Source: RGIG6353 sp964558655
Lineage (GTDB): Bacteria > Bacillota > Clostridia > Oscillospirales > SIG627
Assembly: GCA_964558655.1 (NCBI GenBank)
Contig: CAZLEX010000013.1
Coordinates: 1 to 40,786 of the forward strand
Length of the DNA stretch: 40,786 bases
Reading direction: 5' to 3'
Under the pieces are notes generated by a model. That model saw only the letters and a list, made by a program, of their open reading frames with translations. It was not told where the DNA came from and searched no databases. Position numbers and translations under genes: made by a program. This document shows positions 33,729 through 40,786 of this stretch, piece by piece (the first letter of the stretch is position 1; each line of letters begins with the position of its first letter).

Positions 33729-33762
33729 CAAAAGAGAGGTCGAATTTTTCAAGAAGTTGCAA

Positions 33763-33930
33763 TTATTCAAAGCCTAAGTATGCTTCAAATTCAGAATAAC
33801 CTTCGGCAATTCTTGCAATCTCACCCTTGAGCAGAAGATTGTCGATATTCAAATCATAATCACGGTAATCCCATAATATTGAGCCTAAAATCAACGGAGT
33901 TTTATAAATTTCAATATTTAATTTGTTCAA
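33763..33930 (-). pseudogene. 55-codon orphan fragment, gene unknown
   Basis: The minus frame reads LNKLNIEIYKTPLILGS then WDYRDYDLNIDNLLLKGEI and ends EGYSEFEAYLGFE before a stop at 33763. Composition is protein-like. There is only a TTG at 33930 and no good SD, so it is more likely the C-terminal remnant of a gene than a small gene. I do not recognise the family. Confidence 0.4.
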
Positions 33931-33953
33931 TTATCAATGATAGGTGACAGTTT

Positions 33954-34169
33954 TTATAAAAATAAAAAAATATGACTCTTGTCAAGGGTGGAACCGCAAA
34001 GCAGACTTGGCTTTTGCTCCCCATTTTCAATCGCTTGCAAATATCTTGGGTCATAATCAATAATACGAGCAAGCTCATCTTTGGTCATTCCTTTTGATGT
34101 TCTTGCTTTTTTGATTTCCTGTCCTATCCGGCGTAAAATCGAAGTAAAAATCGTTGTTTTTGCGTCCAT
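33954..34169 (-). pseudogene. truncated XRE-family helix-turn-helix regulator, 71 aa
   Basis: MDAKTTIFTSILRRIGQEIKK begins a normal Cro/C1-type domain: ARTSKGMTKDELARIIDYDPRYLQAIENGEQKPSL. Right after KPSL the sequence changes to CGSTLDKSHIFLFL and stops, so the last helix and any effector domain are missing. GGTGAG precedes the ATG. It is probably cut by a rearrangement within the decayed island, though the remaining 57 residues could still fold. It is transcribed towards the transposase remnant. Confidence 0.7.
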
Positions 34170-34341
34170 AAACTCACCGCATTAGTCTGTAAAATCCTAC
34201 TGTTATATTTGACAGAAATGAGAGTTTTTATTGAACGATGCGAAATCCCTTGTGATAAGATATATAATCTCATATTGCAAGAGGATATAGAGCTAAATAC
34301 TAATTATTTTTAAAAAATATGTAAAAAATCTTTTGTAGTTA
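34170..34341. other. noncoding spacer between XRE fragment and tetR
   Basis: AT-rich intergenic stretch between two divergent regulators. I see no coding frame or strong hairpin. Confidence 0.4.
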
Positions 34342-34370
34342 TTGACAAGTAAACGCTCGTTCACTATAAT
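34342..34370 (+). promoter_or_regulatory. consensus promoter of the TetR operon
   Basis: TTGACA (34342-34347), a 17-bp spacer and TATAAT (34365-34370). The spacer is entirely occupied by operator half-sites. Confidence 0.88.
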
Positions 34371-34392
34371 AATTAGTAAACGAGCGTTTACT
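34348..34392. promoter_or_regulatory. two TetR-type operators, autoregulatory
   Basis: AGTAAACGCTCGTTCACT (34348-34365) fills the promoter spacer, and AGTAAACGAGCGTTTACT (34375-34392) lies just after the -10. The second is a perfect palindrome with 7-bp arms around AG; the first differs by one base from its inverted copy. Binding here would block RNA polymerase and repress the regulator's own operon. Confidence 0.82.
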
Positions 34393-34406
34393 ATGGAGGT
34401 GGCAGT

Positions 34407-35033
34407 ATGACTGACACAAAGGAAAGAATTTTGATGACAGCACTTCGCTTATTTGCAAGAGATGGATATGAAGCCGTTTCAGTAAGTACCATTGCAGGTG
34501 AGCTTGGTATGACGAAAGGTGCATTGTATAAGCATTATAAGAATAAACGTGACATTTTTGATAGTATAGTGGAGAGAATGTATCAACTTGATGCGGAACG
34601 GTCACGACAATACGAAGTACCAGAGGAAAAGTATGAAGTAACATCGAAAGCCTATGAGAATGTGTCTATGGATAGTATTAAGAATTTTACGGTTGCTCAA
34701 TTTATATTTTGGACAGAAGATGATTTTGCTTCAAACTTTCGTAAGATGTTGACATTGGAGCAATACCGAAATGCTGAAATGGCAGAATTATATAGCAATT
34801 GTATTACTTTGGGTCCTGTTGCATATATGGAAGATATATTCCGTGAAATGATATTAAAAGGCAAGTTAAAAAAAGCAGACCCTAAGCAACTTGCTTTTGA
34901 ATTTTATGCCCCAATGTACCTGCTGATAAATGTATCGGATACTTCAAAGGATAAGGGAAAACTGCTGGAATTGCTGAATACCCATATTCAAAGATTTTTT
35001 CACAACAACATTACTGAAGGAGATGAGAAGTAA
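34407..35033 (+). CDS. TetR/AcrR family transcriptional regulator, 208 aa
   Basis: The N-terminal HTH (about 8-54) reads RILMTALRLFARDGYEAVSVSTIAGELG then MTKGALYKHYKNKRDIFDSI, a textbook TetR DNA-binding domain. The C-terminal ligand domain is divergent, as usual. GGAGGTGG precedes the ATG. Two operators overlap the promoter, indicating self-repression. Codon use (more AGA, TTA) is unlike the neighbouring host genes, suggesting acquisition. The stop overlaps the start of the rsgA remnant (TAATG), so the original operon was tetR-rsgA-like-methyltransferase. Ligand is unknown. Confidence 0.92.
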   Translation: MTDTKERILMTALRLFARDGYEAVSVSTIAGELGMTKGALYKHYKNKRDIFDSIVERMYQLDAERSRQYEVPEEKYEVTSKAYENVSMDSIKNFTVAQFIFWTEDDFASNFRKMLTLEQYRNAEMAELYSNCITLGPVAYMEDIFREMILKGKLKKADPKQLAFEFYAPMYLLINVSDTSKDKGKLLELLNTHIQRFFHNNITEGDEK

Positions 35034-35393
35034 TGGAAAATATAAATATGGCAGAATTTGGTTTGTTAAACCAATATTTAGCTCTTGTAAAGGAATATGA
35101 AAAAGAATATGTAGCAGGAAGAATACTTTTTGCAGGGGTTGGATAAATCTTTTGCAGATATTGAAGAACTGGCAGCAGGGTGTAAATTTCGCAATTGCAG
35201 TCACACCAATGAGCCTTGCTGTGCAATCAGAGAGGCTATTTTTAATGGAGAGCTTTCAGAAGAAAGATGGTTTTCATATCAGAAATTAAAGAATGAAAAT
35301 AGCTATGCTGAGAACCGAAATGAATATTTAGTGGAGAAAAATCAAAAATTCAAAAATATTGCTAAGATAAATAAATCTGCCCGTGAAAGGTAA
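35033..35393 (+). pseudogene. rsgA (ribosome small subunit GTPase) remnant lacking the GTPase core
   Basis: From the ATG at 35033 the frame reads MENINMAEFGLLNQYLALV, continuing to about EYVAGRIL, as in the N-terminus of RsgA-type GTPases. It then stops. In the +1 frame from about 35130 comes GLDKSFADIEELAAGCKFRNCSHTNEPCCA, the zinc-binding C-terminus (CxFxxCxHxxEPxCA), to a stop at 35393. Some 150-200 codons, including the OB fold and the whole circularly permuted G domain, are missing. This is an internal deletion with a frame change. It overlaps tetR by 1 nt and is followed by the methyltransferase after 13 nt. Confidence 0.85.
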
Positions 35394-35406
35394 AGGAGAA
35401 TTGAAA

Positions 35407-36126
35407 ATGAAGTATATTAAAAGCGAAAAGTATAATACACCTGCGTTGCAGAAAAAAATAATGGGTCCAAATCCAATTAAATTAGAGGAAGAATTACTAA
35501 TCAATCATAATATTCCAGAAGGGGCTGTTGTTTGCGATTTAGGAAGCGGACAAGGCTTAACAAGCGTATTCCTTGTAAAAGAATATGGTTTTACTGTATA
35601 TGCAGCCGATTTATGGAGTAATCCAGAAGAAAACCGCAATTTTTTTGATGATATGGGATTGGATAGGAAACGGATTATCCCTGTTAAAGCCGATGCCACA
35701 AATTTACCGTTTGAAAGAGAGTTTTTTGATGCAGTTATAAGTACAGACTCATATAATTATTTTGGACGAGATGAGCATTATCTTGATGATAAACTTTTGC
35801 CATTTGTTAAGAATGGCGGATATATTTATATTGCAATCCCCGGTATGAAAAAGGATTGCCACGATAATCTGCCAGCAGAGCTTTTGCTATCTTGGACACC
35901 AGAACAGCTTGATTATATGCACGATATTGATTATTGGACTAAAATAGTAAGTAAATGCAAAGGTGCAGAAGTGCTTTCAGTTAAAGAAATGGAAAGCAAT
36001 GAGGAAGTATGGTCTGATTGGCTGATGCAGGATAATGAATATGCTGTTGGCGACAGAAAAGCAATGGAAGCAGGCGGAGGAAAATATCTTAATTTCATTT
36101 CAATAGTATTGAGAAAAAAGCTGTAG
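35407..36126 (+). CDS. class I SAM-dependent methyltransferase, 239 aa
   Basis: The SAM-binding motif I is VVCDLGSGQGLTSVFL (about 41-56), followed by YAADLW, motif post-I, and DAVISTDSYNYFGRD (motif IV). The N-terminus MKYIKSEKYNTPALQKKIMGPNPIKLEEELL is typical of a Bacillota group of small-molecule methyltransferases. AAAGGAG precedes the ATG. It is complete and probably under TetR control through the shared promoter. The substrate is unknown. Codon use matches tetR rather than the flanking host genes. Confidence 0.88.
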   Translation: MKYIKSEKYNTPALQKKIMGPNPIKLEEELLINHNIPEGAVVCDLGSGQGLTSVFLVKEYGFTVYAADLWSNPEENRNFFDDMGLDRKRIIPVKADATNLPFEREFFDAVISTDSYNYFGRDEHYLDDKLLPFVKNGGYIYIAIPGMKKDCHDNLPAELLLSWTPEQLDYMHDIDYWTKIVSKCKGAEVLSVKEMESNEEVWSDWLMQDNEYAVGDRKAMEAGGGKYLNFISIVLRKKL

Positions 36127-36134
36127 AGATGAAT

Positions 36135-36888
36135 AAATAAATGACACTGAAGGTATCACACATAAGTGTCAATGGGAATTTGCGGCTCTTACTTTTGCTA
36201 CCAACCCAAAGTACAACCTCTGTTGCCACGCTTTCGGAAACACCAAAGGCAAGAATCAGAGAGGTAACAAAAGTTATAATGGCAAAAACCATTGTTTATA
36301 TCTTGAGATCGGATACCATGCAGAAAGAAAGTTAACCGGAGAAGGACAAACAAAGATTTTGCATTACCACACTTACGATGAAAGTTTTAGTAAGACTAAA
36401 ATTGGTTCCGGTGGTCGATCAAAGGCAAAGCCTTTGACCGATGAGATGATAGAAAAATATAGAAAGTACTTTAATGGGTTAAAATTACGATTAATGGTAA
36501 TCCGCGTGACTTTATAGATATAATTTATACCGAACAGGATATTGCCTTCGTTTTTGATCATAAAAATTTTGGTTTCAAGGTTATACAGATAATGGTGTAG
36601 CTCATAAATGGTAAGCATAATTTACCTGAAGAAGCACATAGTAGCAACGCATATATATTACCGATAGAAATGGCAGTTTTGTAAGATATCGAGAATTTAA
36701 TCCTGTATTTCATATTCATGAATACAAAAATGGTGTTTGCTCTCCGTTAGGACGAACTCTAACAGAATCGAAATAAAAAAAATACAAAAAGTATTTGAAG
36801 GGATATAATAACGGTAATGTGGGGCGGAGATTTAAAAGATCTTATCGACGGTTTGTACTATGGATATGAAAAGAACAAAAAAATTTGA
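36135..36888 (+). pseudogene. multiply frameshifted coding remnant, possibly a toxin-like gene
   Basis: A chain of protein-like segments appears in changing plus frames. First FATNPKYNLCCHAFGNTKGK then HAERKLTGEGQTKILHYHTYDE and SGGRSKAKPLTDEMIEKYRKYF (to a stop at 36517). Then NGNPRDFIDIIYTEQD, GYTDNGVAHKW, HNLPEEAHSSNAYILPIEM, YITDRNGSFVRYREFNPVFH and finally MWGGDLKDLIDGLYYGYEKN. At least four frame changes are needed. Short segments of this kind resemble secreted toxin C-termini in Bacillota, but I cannot name the family. No start, signal or immunity gene is visible. Confidence 0.5.
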
Positions 36889-36913
36889 TTTTATTGTATT
36901 TGTGTGCTATACT
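36885..36913 (+). promoter_or_regulatory. promoter of coaW
   Basis: TTGATT (36885-36890), a 17-bp spacer and TATACT (36908-36913), 31 bp before the ATG at 36945. It marks the end of the decayed island. Confidence 0.75.
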
Positions 36914-36944
36914 TTTTTTAGAAAATCATGAGAGGAAATTTGAA

Positions 36945-37775
36945 ATGAGTGTAATTATAGGTATAGACATCGGAGGAAGCACAACCAAAATAGTGGGATT
37001 TGATTCTGACAAAAAGATAATCGAGCCTATGTTTGTCAGGGCAAACGATCAGAAAACTTCGGCTTACGGTGCTTTCGGTAAATTTACCGATATAAATTCC
37101 ATAAAACTTTCGGATATCGAACGCATTATGATAACCGGAGTCGGATCGACTTTTATGGGAGAAGAACTTTATTCGATTCCGTGTGAACATGTGCGTGAAT
37201 TTGACGCTAACGGACGGGGGGCTCTTTATCTGTCCGGACTTGATAAAGCGTTGGTTGTAAGTATGGGAACGGGTACTGCCATGGTATACGCTTCTCAAAA
37301 CGAAATTGTTTACGACGGCGGAACAGGTGTCGGCGGAGGTACTTTGTTGGGGCTGTCGAAACAGATTTTAGGAGTATCTGATACGGAAACACTTTTTTCG
37401 CTTGCAAGAGACGGTGACCTTAATAACATCGATCTCAGAATATGCGATATCACGAAAAAAGATATTTCTCCGACGCTTTCCGCAGGAACTACGGCGTCAA
37501 ATTTCGGGAAGCTTTCAGAGCTTGCCACGCCGTCCGACATTGCGAAAGGACTTATAAATCTCGTTTTTGAAACAGTCGGTATGGTTGCCGTTTTTGCCGC
37601 AAAAAACAGAAATATAAAAGATATAGTGCTTATAGGTTCTCTTACGAGAAATACGGAAGTCAAGCAGGTATTTGACACTATCGGCAAAATGTATTCGTTG
37701 CGTTTCGTTATTCCGGAAAGAAGTCGTTACGGAACGGTAATAGGTGCAGCTCTTTGCCATTTTGAAAAATGCTGA
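36945..37775 (+). CDS. coaW: type II pantothenate kinase, 276 aa
   Basis: The enzyme phosphorylates pantothenate, the first step of CoA synthesis. IGIDIGGSTTKIVGF (about 5-19) is the phosphate-1 loop, VVSMGTGTAMVY (about 102) and GGTGVGGGTLLGLSKQI (about 121) are the type II (fumble-like) signatures, and the C-terminal GTVIGAALCH is typical. Length is close to S. aureus CoaW. GAGAGGA precedes the ATG at 36945; an earlier start lies in the promoter. Type II enzymes are generally not inhibited by CoA. Confidence 0.92.
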   Translation: MSVIIGIDIGGSTTKIVGFDSDKKIIEPMFVRANDQKTSAYGAFGKFTDINSIKLSDIERIMITGVGSTFMGEELYSIPCEHVREFDANGRGALYLSGLDKALVVSMGTGTAMVYASQNEIVYDGGTGVGGGTLLGLSKQILGVSDTETLFSLARDGDLNNIDLRICDITKKDISPTLSAGTTASNFGKLSELATPSDIAKGLINLVFETVGMVAVFAAKNRNIKDIVLIGSLTRNTEVKQVFDTIGKMYSLRFVIPERSRYGTVIGAALCHFEKC

Positions 37776-38974
37776 TACCGCAGAGCGTTATGACGGCACT
37801 TTCTATGCTTGAGCGTGCGGGTTATGACGCTTATTTGGTCGGAGGCTGTGTAAGGGATTTTCTGATGGAAAAAATCCCGGACGATTACGATATTACAACT
37901 CCGTCAACTCCCGATGAAACAAAAAAAGTTTTTGAAGGATTTCCGGTTTTTCTTCAGGGAGAAAAACACGGAACCGTAGGTGTTGTTATCGGCACGGAAA
38001 AGATTGAAATAACGACTCACCGCCGTGACGGGCAGTATTCGGACTTCCGGAGACCCGAAAAAGTTGATTTTTCCCGAACGGTTGACGACGATCTTTCCCG
38101 CCGCGATTTTACGGTTAACGCTATGGCTTATTCTTTAAGATTCGGTACGGTTGATCTGTTCGGCGGTATTGACGATGTGAAAAAAAGGATAATTCGCTGT
38201 GTCGGAAATCCTGATAGGCGGTTTAGCGAAGATGCTTTGCGTATTTTGCGTGCGCTTCGCTTTTCGTCAACATTGGGCTTTACAATCGAAAAAAATACCG
38301 AAGATGCGATTTTTGATTGTAAAGACCTTTTGAAATTTGTCAGCACCGAAAGAATCAGAGAAGAACTCTTAAAATTGATTGATGGGCAGAATGTTTGTGC
38401 CGTTTTGAAATCTTACCGTGAAATTTTCGAAATGTTGTTAGGCAAAATCGATATTGACGGTTTTTCCAATCTTTGTACTGGCTTGACGAATAACGAAAAG
38501 AGAGTGCTGTTTTTCGCTCTTACCGACGGCGTGTGTATAGACAAGCTAAAATTTTCCGCATCTGAAGGAAAATTTTTGAAAAATGCGAGAGAACTTTACT
38601 TGTCGTTTTTTCCTAAGACTCAATACGATATAAAAAAAGCCGTTTCGGTTTTCGGGGCGGAAACTCTGAGCACCGTCTTTGCAATAAAAGGAGATAAAAG
38701 TTCGGCTGATTTGGTAGGCAGGATTGTAAGCGAAAAAATGTGTGTGCAAAAAAAAGATATGCTAATAAACGGCGATGACCTTATATCAATGGGATTTAAA
38801 CAGGGGAGCGAAATAGGCAGGGTGCTTGAAACGCTTTTTAATAAGGTTCTTCGAGGCGATTTGCCGAATTCTCACAATGAATTGATACAGTATGCGAAAA
38901 GAATCAAAGATGACAGTATTTCGGATTTTGATGTGTGCGTTTCCCGACATTTTAAAAAGTCTGAAAAAATTTAA
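37769..38974 (+). CDS. cca: CCA tRNA nucleotidyltransferase, 401 aa
   Basis: The enzyme adds or repairs the 3' CCA of tRNAs. YLVGGCVRDFLMEKIPDDYDITT holds the GGxVRD motif and the metal-binding DYD; HRRDGQYSDFRRP, DLSRRDFTVNAMAY and RILRALRFSSTLGF are the next class II motifs. I see no HD phosphohydrolase domain in the C-terminal half. The ATG at 37769 overlaps the coaW end by 7 nt. The window's tRNA-Val already encodes CCA, so a repair role is likely at least for that tRNA. A poly(A) polymerase is a less likely alternative. Confidence 0.9.
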   Translation: MLIPQSVMTALSMLERAGYDAYLVGGCVRDFLMEKIPDDYDITTPSTPDETKKVFEGFPVFLQGEKHGTVGVVIGTEKIEITTHRRDGQYSDFRRPEKVDFSRTVDDDLSRRDFTVNAMAYSLRFGTVDLFGGIDDVKKRIIRCVGNPDRRFSEDALRILRALRFSSTLGFTIEKNTEDAIFDCKDLLKFVSTERIREELLKLIDGQNVCAVLKSYREIFEMLLGKIDIDGFSNLCTGLTNNEKRVLFFALTDGVCIDKLKFSASEGKFLKNARELYLSFFPKTQYDIKKAVSVFGAETLSTVFAIKGDKSSADLVGRIVSEKMCVQKKDMLINGDDLISMGFKQGSEIGRVLETLFNKVLRGDLPNSHNELIQYAKRIKDDSISDFDVCVSRHFKKSEKI

Positions 38975-39004
38975 AAAAATGACATATTTTTTGCAAAAAA
39001 AATA

Positions 39005-39033
39005 TTGCATTTGAAAAAACATTGTGATAAAAT
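39005..39033 (+). promoter_or_regulatory. promoter of the leucine dehydrogenase gene
   Basis: TTGCAT (39005-39010), a 17-bp spacer and TAAAAT (39028-39033) with an upstream TG (extended -10). The leader is about 75 nt. Confidence 0.7.
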
Positions 39034-39115
39034 ACCGATATATTTTAGTATGGCAAGGGCCGGAACACCTGAAAGTCATGCGTGGATATGTAATTTATTT
39101 TTTAGGGGTGATTTT

Positions 39116-40153
39116 ATGAAGCTCATGGAAACCATGTGCGAACGCGGACATGAAAAGGTTCTGTTCGTGAACAATGAAAAAGCGGGATTGAAGGCGATAA
39201 TTGCCGTTCACAATACAGTGAGAGGTCCTGCAATCGGAGGTTGCCGACTTTATCCTTACGCTTCCAGTGACGATGCTCTTTTTGATGTTCTGCGTCTTTC
39301 CAGAGGTATGTCTCACAAGAATGCTGCCGCAGGTCTTGATTTCGGCGGAGGAAAGGGCGTAATAATTGCAGATCCTTCACAGAAGACAGAAGCTATGTTT
39401 GAAGCTTTTGCCGAAGCGGTAAACTCTTTGGGCGGTTGTTACATAACTGCAGAAGATGTAAACACAGATTGTGACGATGCTCTCATTATGGCACGCAAGA
39501 CCAAGTACATTTGCGGTTTGCCTCACATAAGCGGAGATCCTTCTCCTTATACCGCTATCGGTGTATGGCAAGGTATCAAGGCAACAAATAAAATTCTCAG
39601 CGGAACAGACAGCCTCAACGGTGTGAAGATTGCCGTTCAGGGTATTGGTAAGGTCGGTTATGATCTTTGTTGCCGTCTTGCAAAAGAAGGTGCCGTACTT
39701 TATGTGGCAAACCGCACAAATATGGAACCTCTCGAAAAGCTCCGTGACGAATTCGGTGCGACTATAGTTCCCGCCGATAAAATTCTTTCTCAGGAATGTG
39801 ATATTCTTGCTCCCTGTGCTATGGGTGCGGTTGTAAATCCGACGACAATTCCCAATTTCAACTGTAAGGCCATTGCCGGTGCCGCTAACAATGTTATACT
39901 TGATTTGGCGTCAGGAGAAGCACTTAAAGCACGCGGTATTCTTTACGCTCCCGACTTTATTATTAACGGAGGCGGTGTAATTAATGCTGCGGGTGAGGCT
40001 GCGGGAAATTATAACGAGGAAGAGGTTTTGAAGAAAGTTTATAATATTTATAACACTATCGAGAGAATCCTTACCGAGTCTCAAAAAACAGGTCGTCCCG
40101 AAGGCGTTATCGCCGAAGAGTTCGCCGAAGAATGTATCTGGGGTAAGAAATAA
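39116..40153 (+). CDS. leucine dehydrogenase (Glu/Leu/Phe/Val dehydrogenase family), 345 aa
   Basis: The NAD-dependent enzyme interconverts branched-chain amino acids and 2-oxo acids. RGPAIGGCRL, SRGMSHKNAAAGLDFGGGKGVI with Lys68 and catalytic Lys80, AEDVNTD and the Rossmann motif VQGIGKVGYD are all present. Total length (345) and residue spacing are close to characterised leucine dehydrogenases. AGGGGTG precedes the ATG at 39116. A long frame from 39005 overlaps the promoter and is rejected. The close Val/Phe dehydrogenases cannot be fully excluded. Confidence 0.9.
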   Translation: MKLMETMCERGHEKVLFVNNEKAGLKAIIAVHNTVRGPAIGGCRLYPYASSDDALFDVLRLSRGMSHKNAAAGLDFGGGKGVIIADPSQKTEAMFEAFAEAVNSLGGCYITAEDVNTDCDDALIMARKTKYICGLPHISGDPSPYTAIGVWQGIKATNKILSGTDSLNGVKIAVQGIGKVGYDLCCRLAKEGAVLYVANRTNMEPLEKLRDEFGATIVPADKILSQECDILAPCAMGAVVNPTTIPNFNCKAIAGAANNVILDLASGEALKARGILYAPDFIINGGGVINAAGEAAGNYNEEEVLKKVYNIYNTIERILTESQKTGRPEGVIAEEFAEECIWGKK

Positions 40154-40207
40154 AAATTTAAAATTGCAAGTTTATCGGTTTTATATCCGGTGTCTTTTGA
40201 CTGCAAG

Positions 40208-40241
40208 CGGAGAGGCTTCTAAAAGATGCCTCTCCGTTTTT
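40208..40241 (+). terminator. intrinsic terminator of the leucine dehydrogenase gene
   Basis: A perfect 9-bp GC-rich stem (CGGAGAGGC at 40208-40216 with 40228-40236), an 11-nt loop and five T residues. Confidence 0.92.
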
Positions 40242-40251
40242 ATATACATGA

Positions 40252-40287
40252 AAATGACGGTCCTGAAAAAATTCAAGACCGTCATTT
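40252..40287 (-). terminator. terminator of the repeat-protein gene
   Basis: An 11-bp stem (AAATGACGGTC at 40252-40262 with 40277-40287), with further pairing in the loop, lies about 38 nt past the stop of the minus-strand gene. The U-tract is short (UUUUC). Confidence 0.75.
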
Positions 40288-40324
40288 AGATTTTTCATAA
40301 AACCGTTTGTACATTTGAAAAGAA

Positions 40325-40786
40325 TTATTTTCTTCGGCGGTAAATTTTCGCAATGATAATTCCCACAATAAGAACAGCAAAAGATACGGCAAGCAATGTT
40401 ATATATGCTTTTGCTTCATCTGTGTTTTTTTCGTTGTTTTGCAGCTGAAAGTCTCCTTTTGAGAGGTTGTCTTTTCGTTCTCCCTCAAAAAAATCGTTAT
40501 TTTTGTGAGAGGGCATATCGTCGTCACCCTGCGAGGAATCGCCTGGCATGGAGGGCATATCGTCGTCACCCTGCGAGAAATCGCTTGGCATGGAGGGCAT
40601 ATTGCCGTCACCCTGCGAGGAATCGCCTGGCATGGAGGGCATATTGCCGTCACCCTGCGAAAAATCGCCTGGCATGGAGGGCATATTGCCGTCACCCCGT
40701 GAGAAATCGCCTGGCATGGAGGGCATATCGTCGTCACCCTGCGAGGAATCGCCTGGCATGGAGGGCATATTGCCGTCACCCTGCGA
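40325..40786 (-). CDS. C-terminal part of a repeat-containing membrane-anchored protein (partial)
   Basis: The minus-strand frame is open to the window edge, so the N-terminus is missing. The visible part has six 14-residue units of the MPSMPGDxSQGDxx type and a partial one at the edge, then a charged linker, and a single hydrophobic helix (ITLLAVSFAVLIVGIIIAKI) followed by YRRRK. This is the layout of a surface-exposed, flexible stalk with a C-terminal membrane anchor. Met/Pro/Gly/Asp-rich repeats of this kind occur in CotH-kinase-like and carbohydrate-binding surface proteins of Clostridia, but the catalytic or binding domain is outside the window, so the family is not assigned. Confidence 0.82.
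   Translation of the reverse strand, partial: SQGDGNMPSMPGDSSQGDDDMPSMPGDFSRGDGNMPSMPGDFSQGDGNMPSMPGDSSQGDGNMPSMPSDFSQGDDDMPSMPGDSSQGDDDMPSHKNNDFFEGERKDNLSKGDFQLQNNEKNTDEAKAYITLLAVSFAVLIVGIIIAKIYRRRK
40507..40786. repeat. 42-bp coding tandem repeat, about 6.5 copies
   Basis: Units containing the core gaatcgcctggcatggaggg recur every 42 bp from about 40507 to the window end. Copies alternate in a few positions (gaggaatcg or gagaaatcg; tcgtcgtca or ttgccgtca). They encode the 14-residue units of the surface protein. The array continues beyond the window. Confidence 0.92.

Noticed and set aside
33595..33777. 60-codon plus-strand frame in the decayed region.
   Set aside because: It crosses the junction between the transposase remnant and the next fragment and has no SD; a different frame there reads more like protein.
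33275..36890. Active insertion sequence or integrative element.
   Set aside because: No intact transposase or integrase, terminal repeats or attachment sites are visible; the transposase is a frameshifted C-terminal remnant.
40399..40779. Second minus-strand frame (Cys/Pro-rich repeats) and a plus-strand frame (Trp/His/Gly-rich) over the 42-bp repeats.
   Set aside because: Repeat artefacts: period 42 is divisible by three so all frames stay open. Only one frame has a linker and membrane anchor.

Overview
The window looks like chromosomal DNA from an anaerobic, moderately AT-rich member of the Clostridia (Bacillota), probably an Oscillospiraceae-like gut or sediment lineage. The evidence is ireB beside a class A RNase P RNA, the rimP-nusA-rnpM-ylxQ-infB-rbfA-nrnA-truB order, an oxygen-sensitive class III ribonucleotide reductase, strong Shine-Dalgarno sites, and sigma-A promoters that mostly have 17-bp spacers. 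The species is inferred from gene content only.

Layout. 1-3,650 (minus strand): the first codons of rpsB with promoter and leader, an unrecognised 268-aa protein, a lipoprotein, and a unit of rnpB, ireB and a small unknown gene. 3,775-9,093 (plus): an ABC transporter operon of the GldA/GldF/GldG/DUF4340 type ending in the class III RNR activase (nrdG). 9,170-12,710 (plus): nrdD with a fused C-terminal glutaredoxin domain, then trxB, which together look like a self-contained NADPH-to-RNR electron path. 12,764-15,930 (minus): a DUF1846 protein and a repeat-containing zinc-ribbon membrane protein. 15,972-23,040 (minus): the large translation/transcription operon rimP to truB, with a hairpin leader suggestive of attenuation. 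A tRNA-Val(GAC) gene lies upstream. 23,429-29,582 (plus): a tightly packed run of DUF951, prfA, Sua5-type tsaC, coaE, a lytic transglycosylase, an M18 aminopeptidase and a U32 protein. 29,629-33,274 (plus): a TagA/WecG glycosyltransferase, a thymidylate-kinase-like protein and two tandem Gfo/Idh oxidoreductases.

33,275-36,890 differs from the rest. It is a scar of accessory DNA: an IS3-type transposase remnant, stray coding fragments, a truncated XRE regulator, an apparently intact TetR regulator with its own operators, an rsgA remnant that has lost its GTPase core, an intact SAM methyltransferase, and a multiply frameshifted gene that may have been a polymorphic toxin. 36,885-40,241 returns to housekeeping: type II pantothenate kinase, CCA-adding enzyme and leucine dehydrogenase. 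The window ends inside a minus-strand gene whose C-terminus is a 42-bp tandem repeat followed by a membrane anchor.

I see no convincing wholly new defence or mobile system. The most interesting signals are the NrdD-glutaredoxin fusion with trxB behind a leaky terminator, terminator-like hairpins in the rimP-nusA and DUF1846 leaders, a perfect 16-bp inverted repeat carrying divergent TTGACA boxes between rnpB and the ABC operon, and the decayed island.
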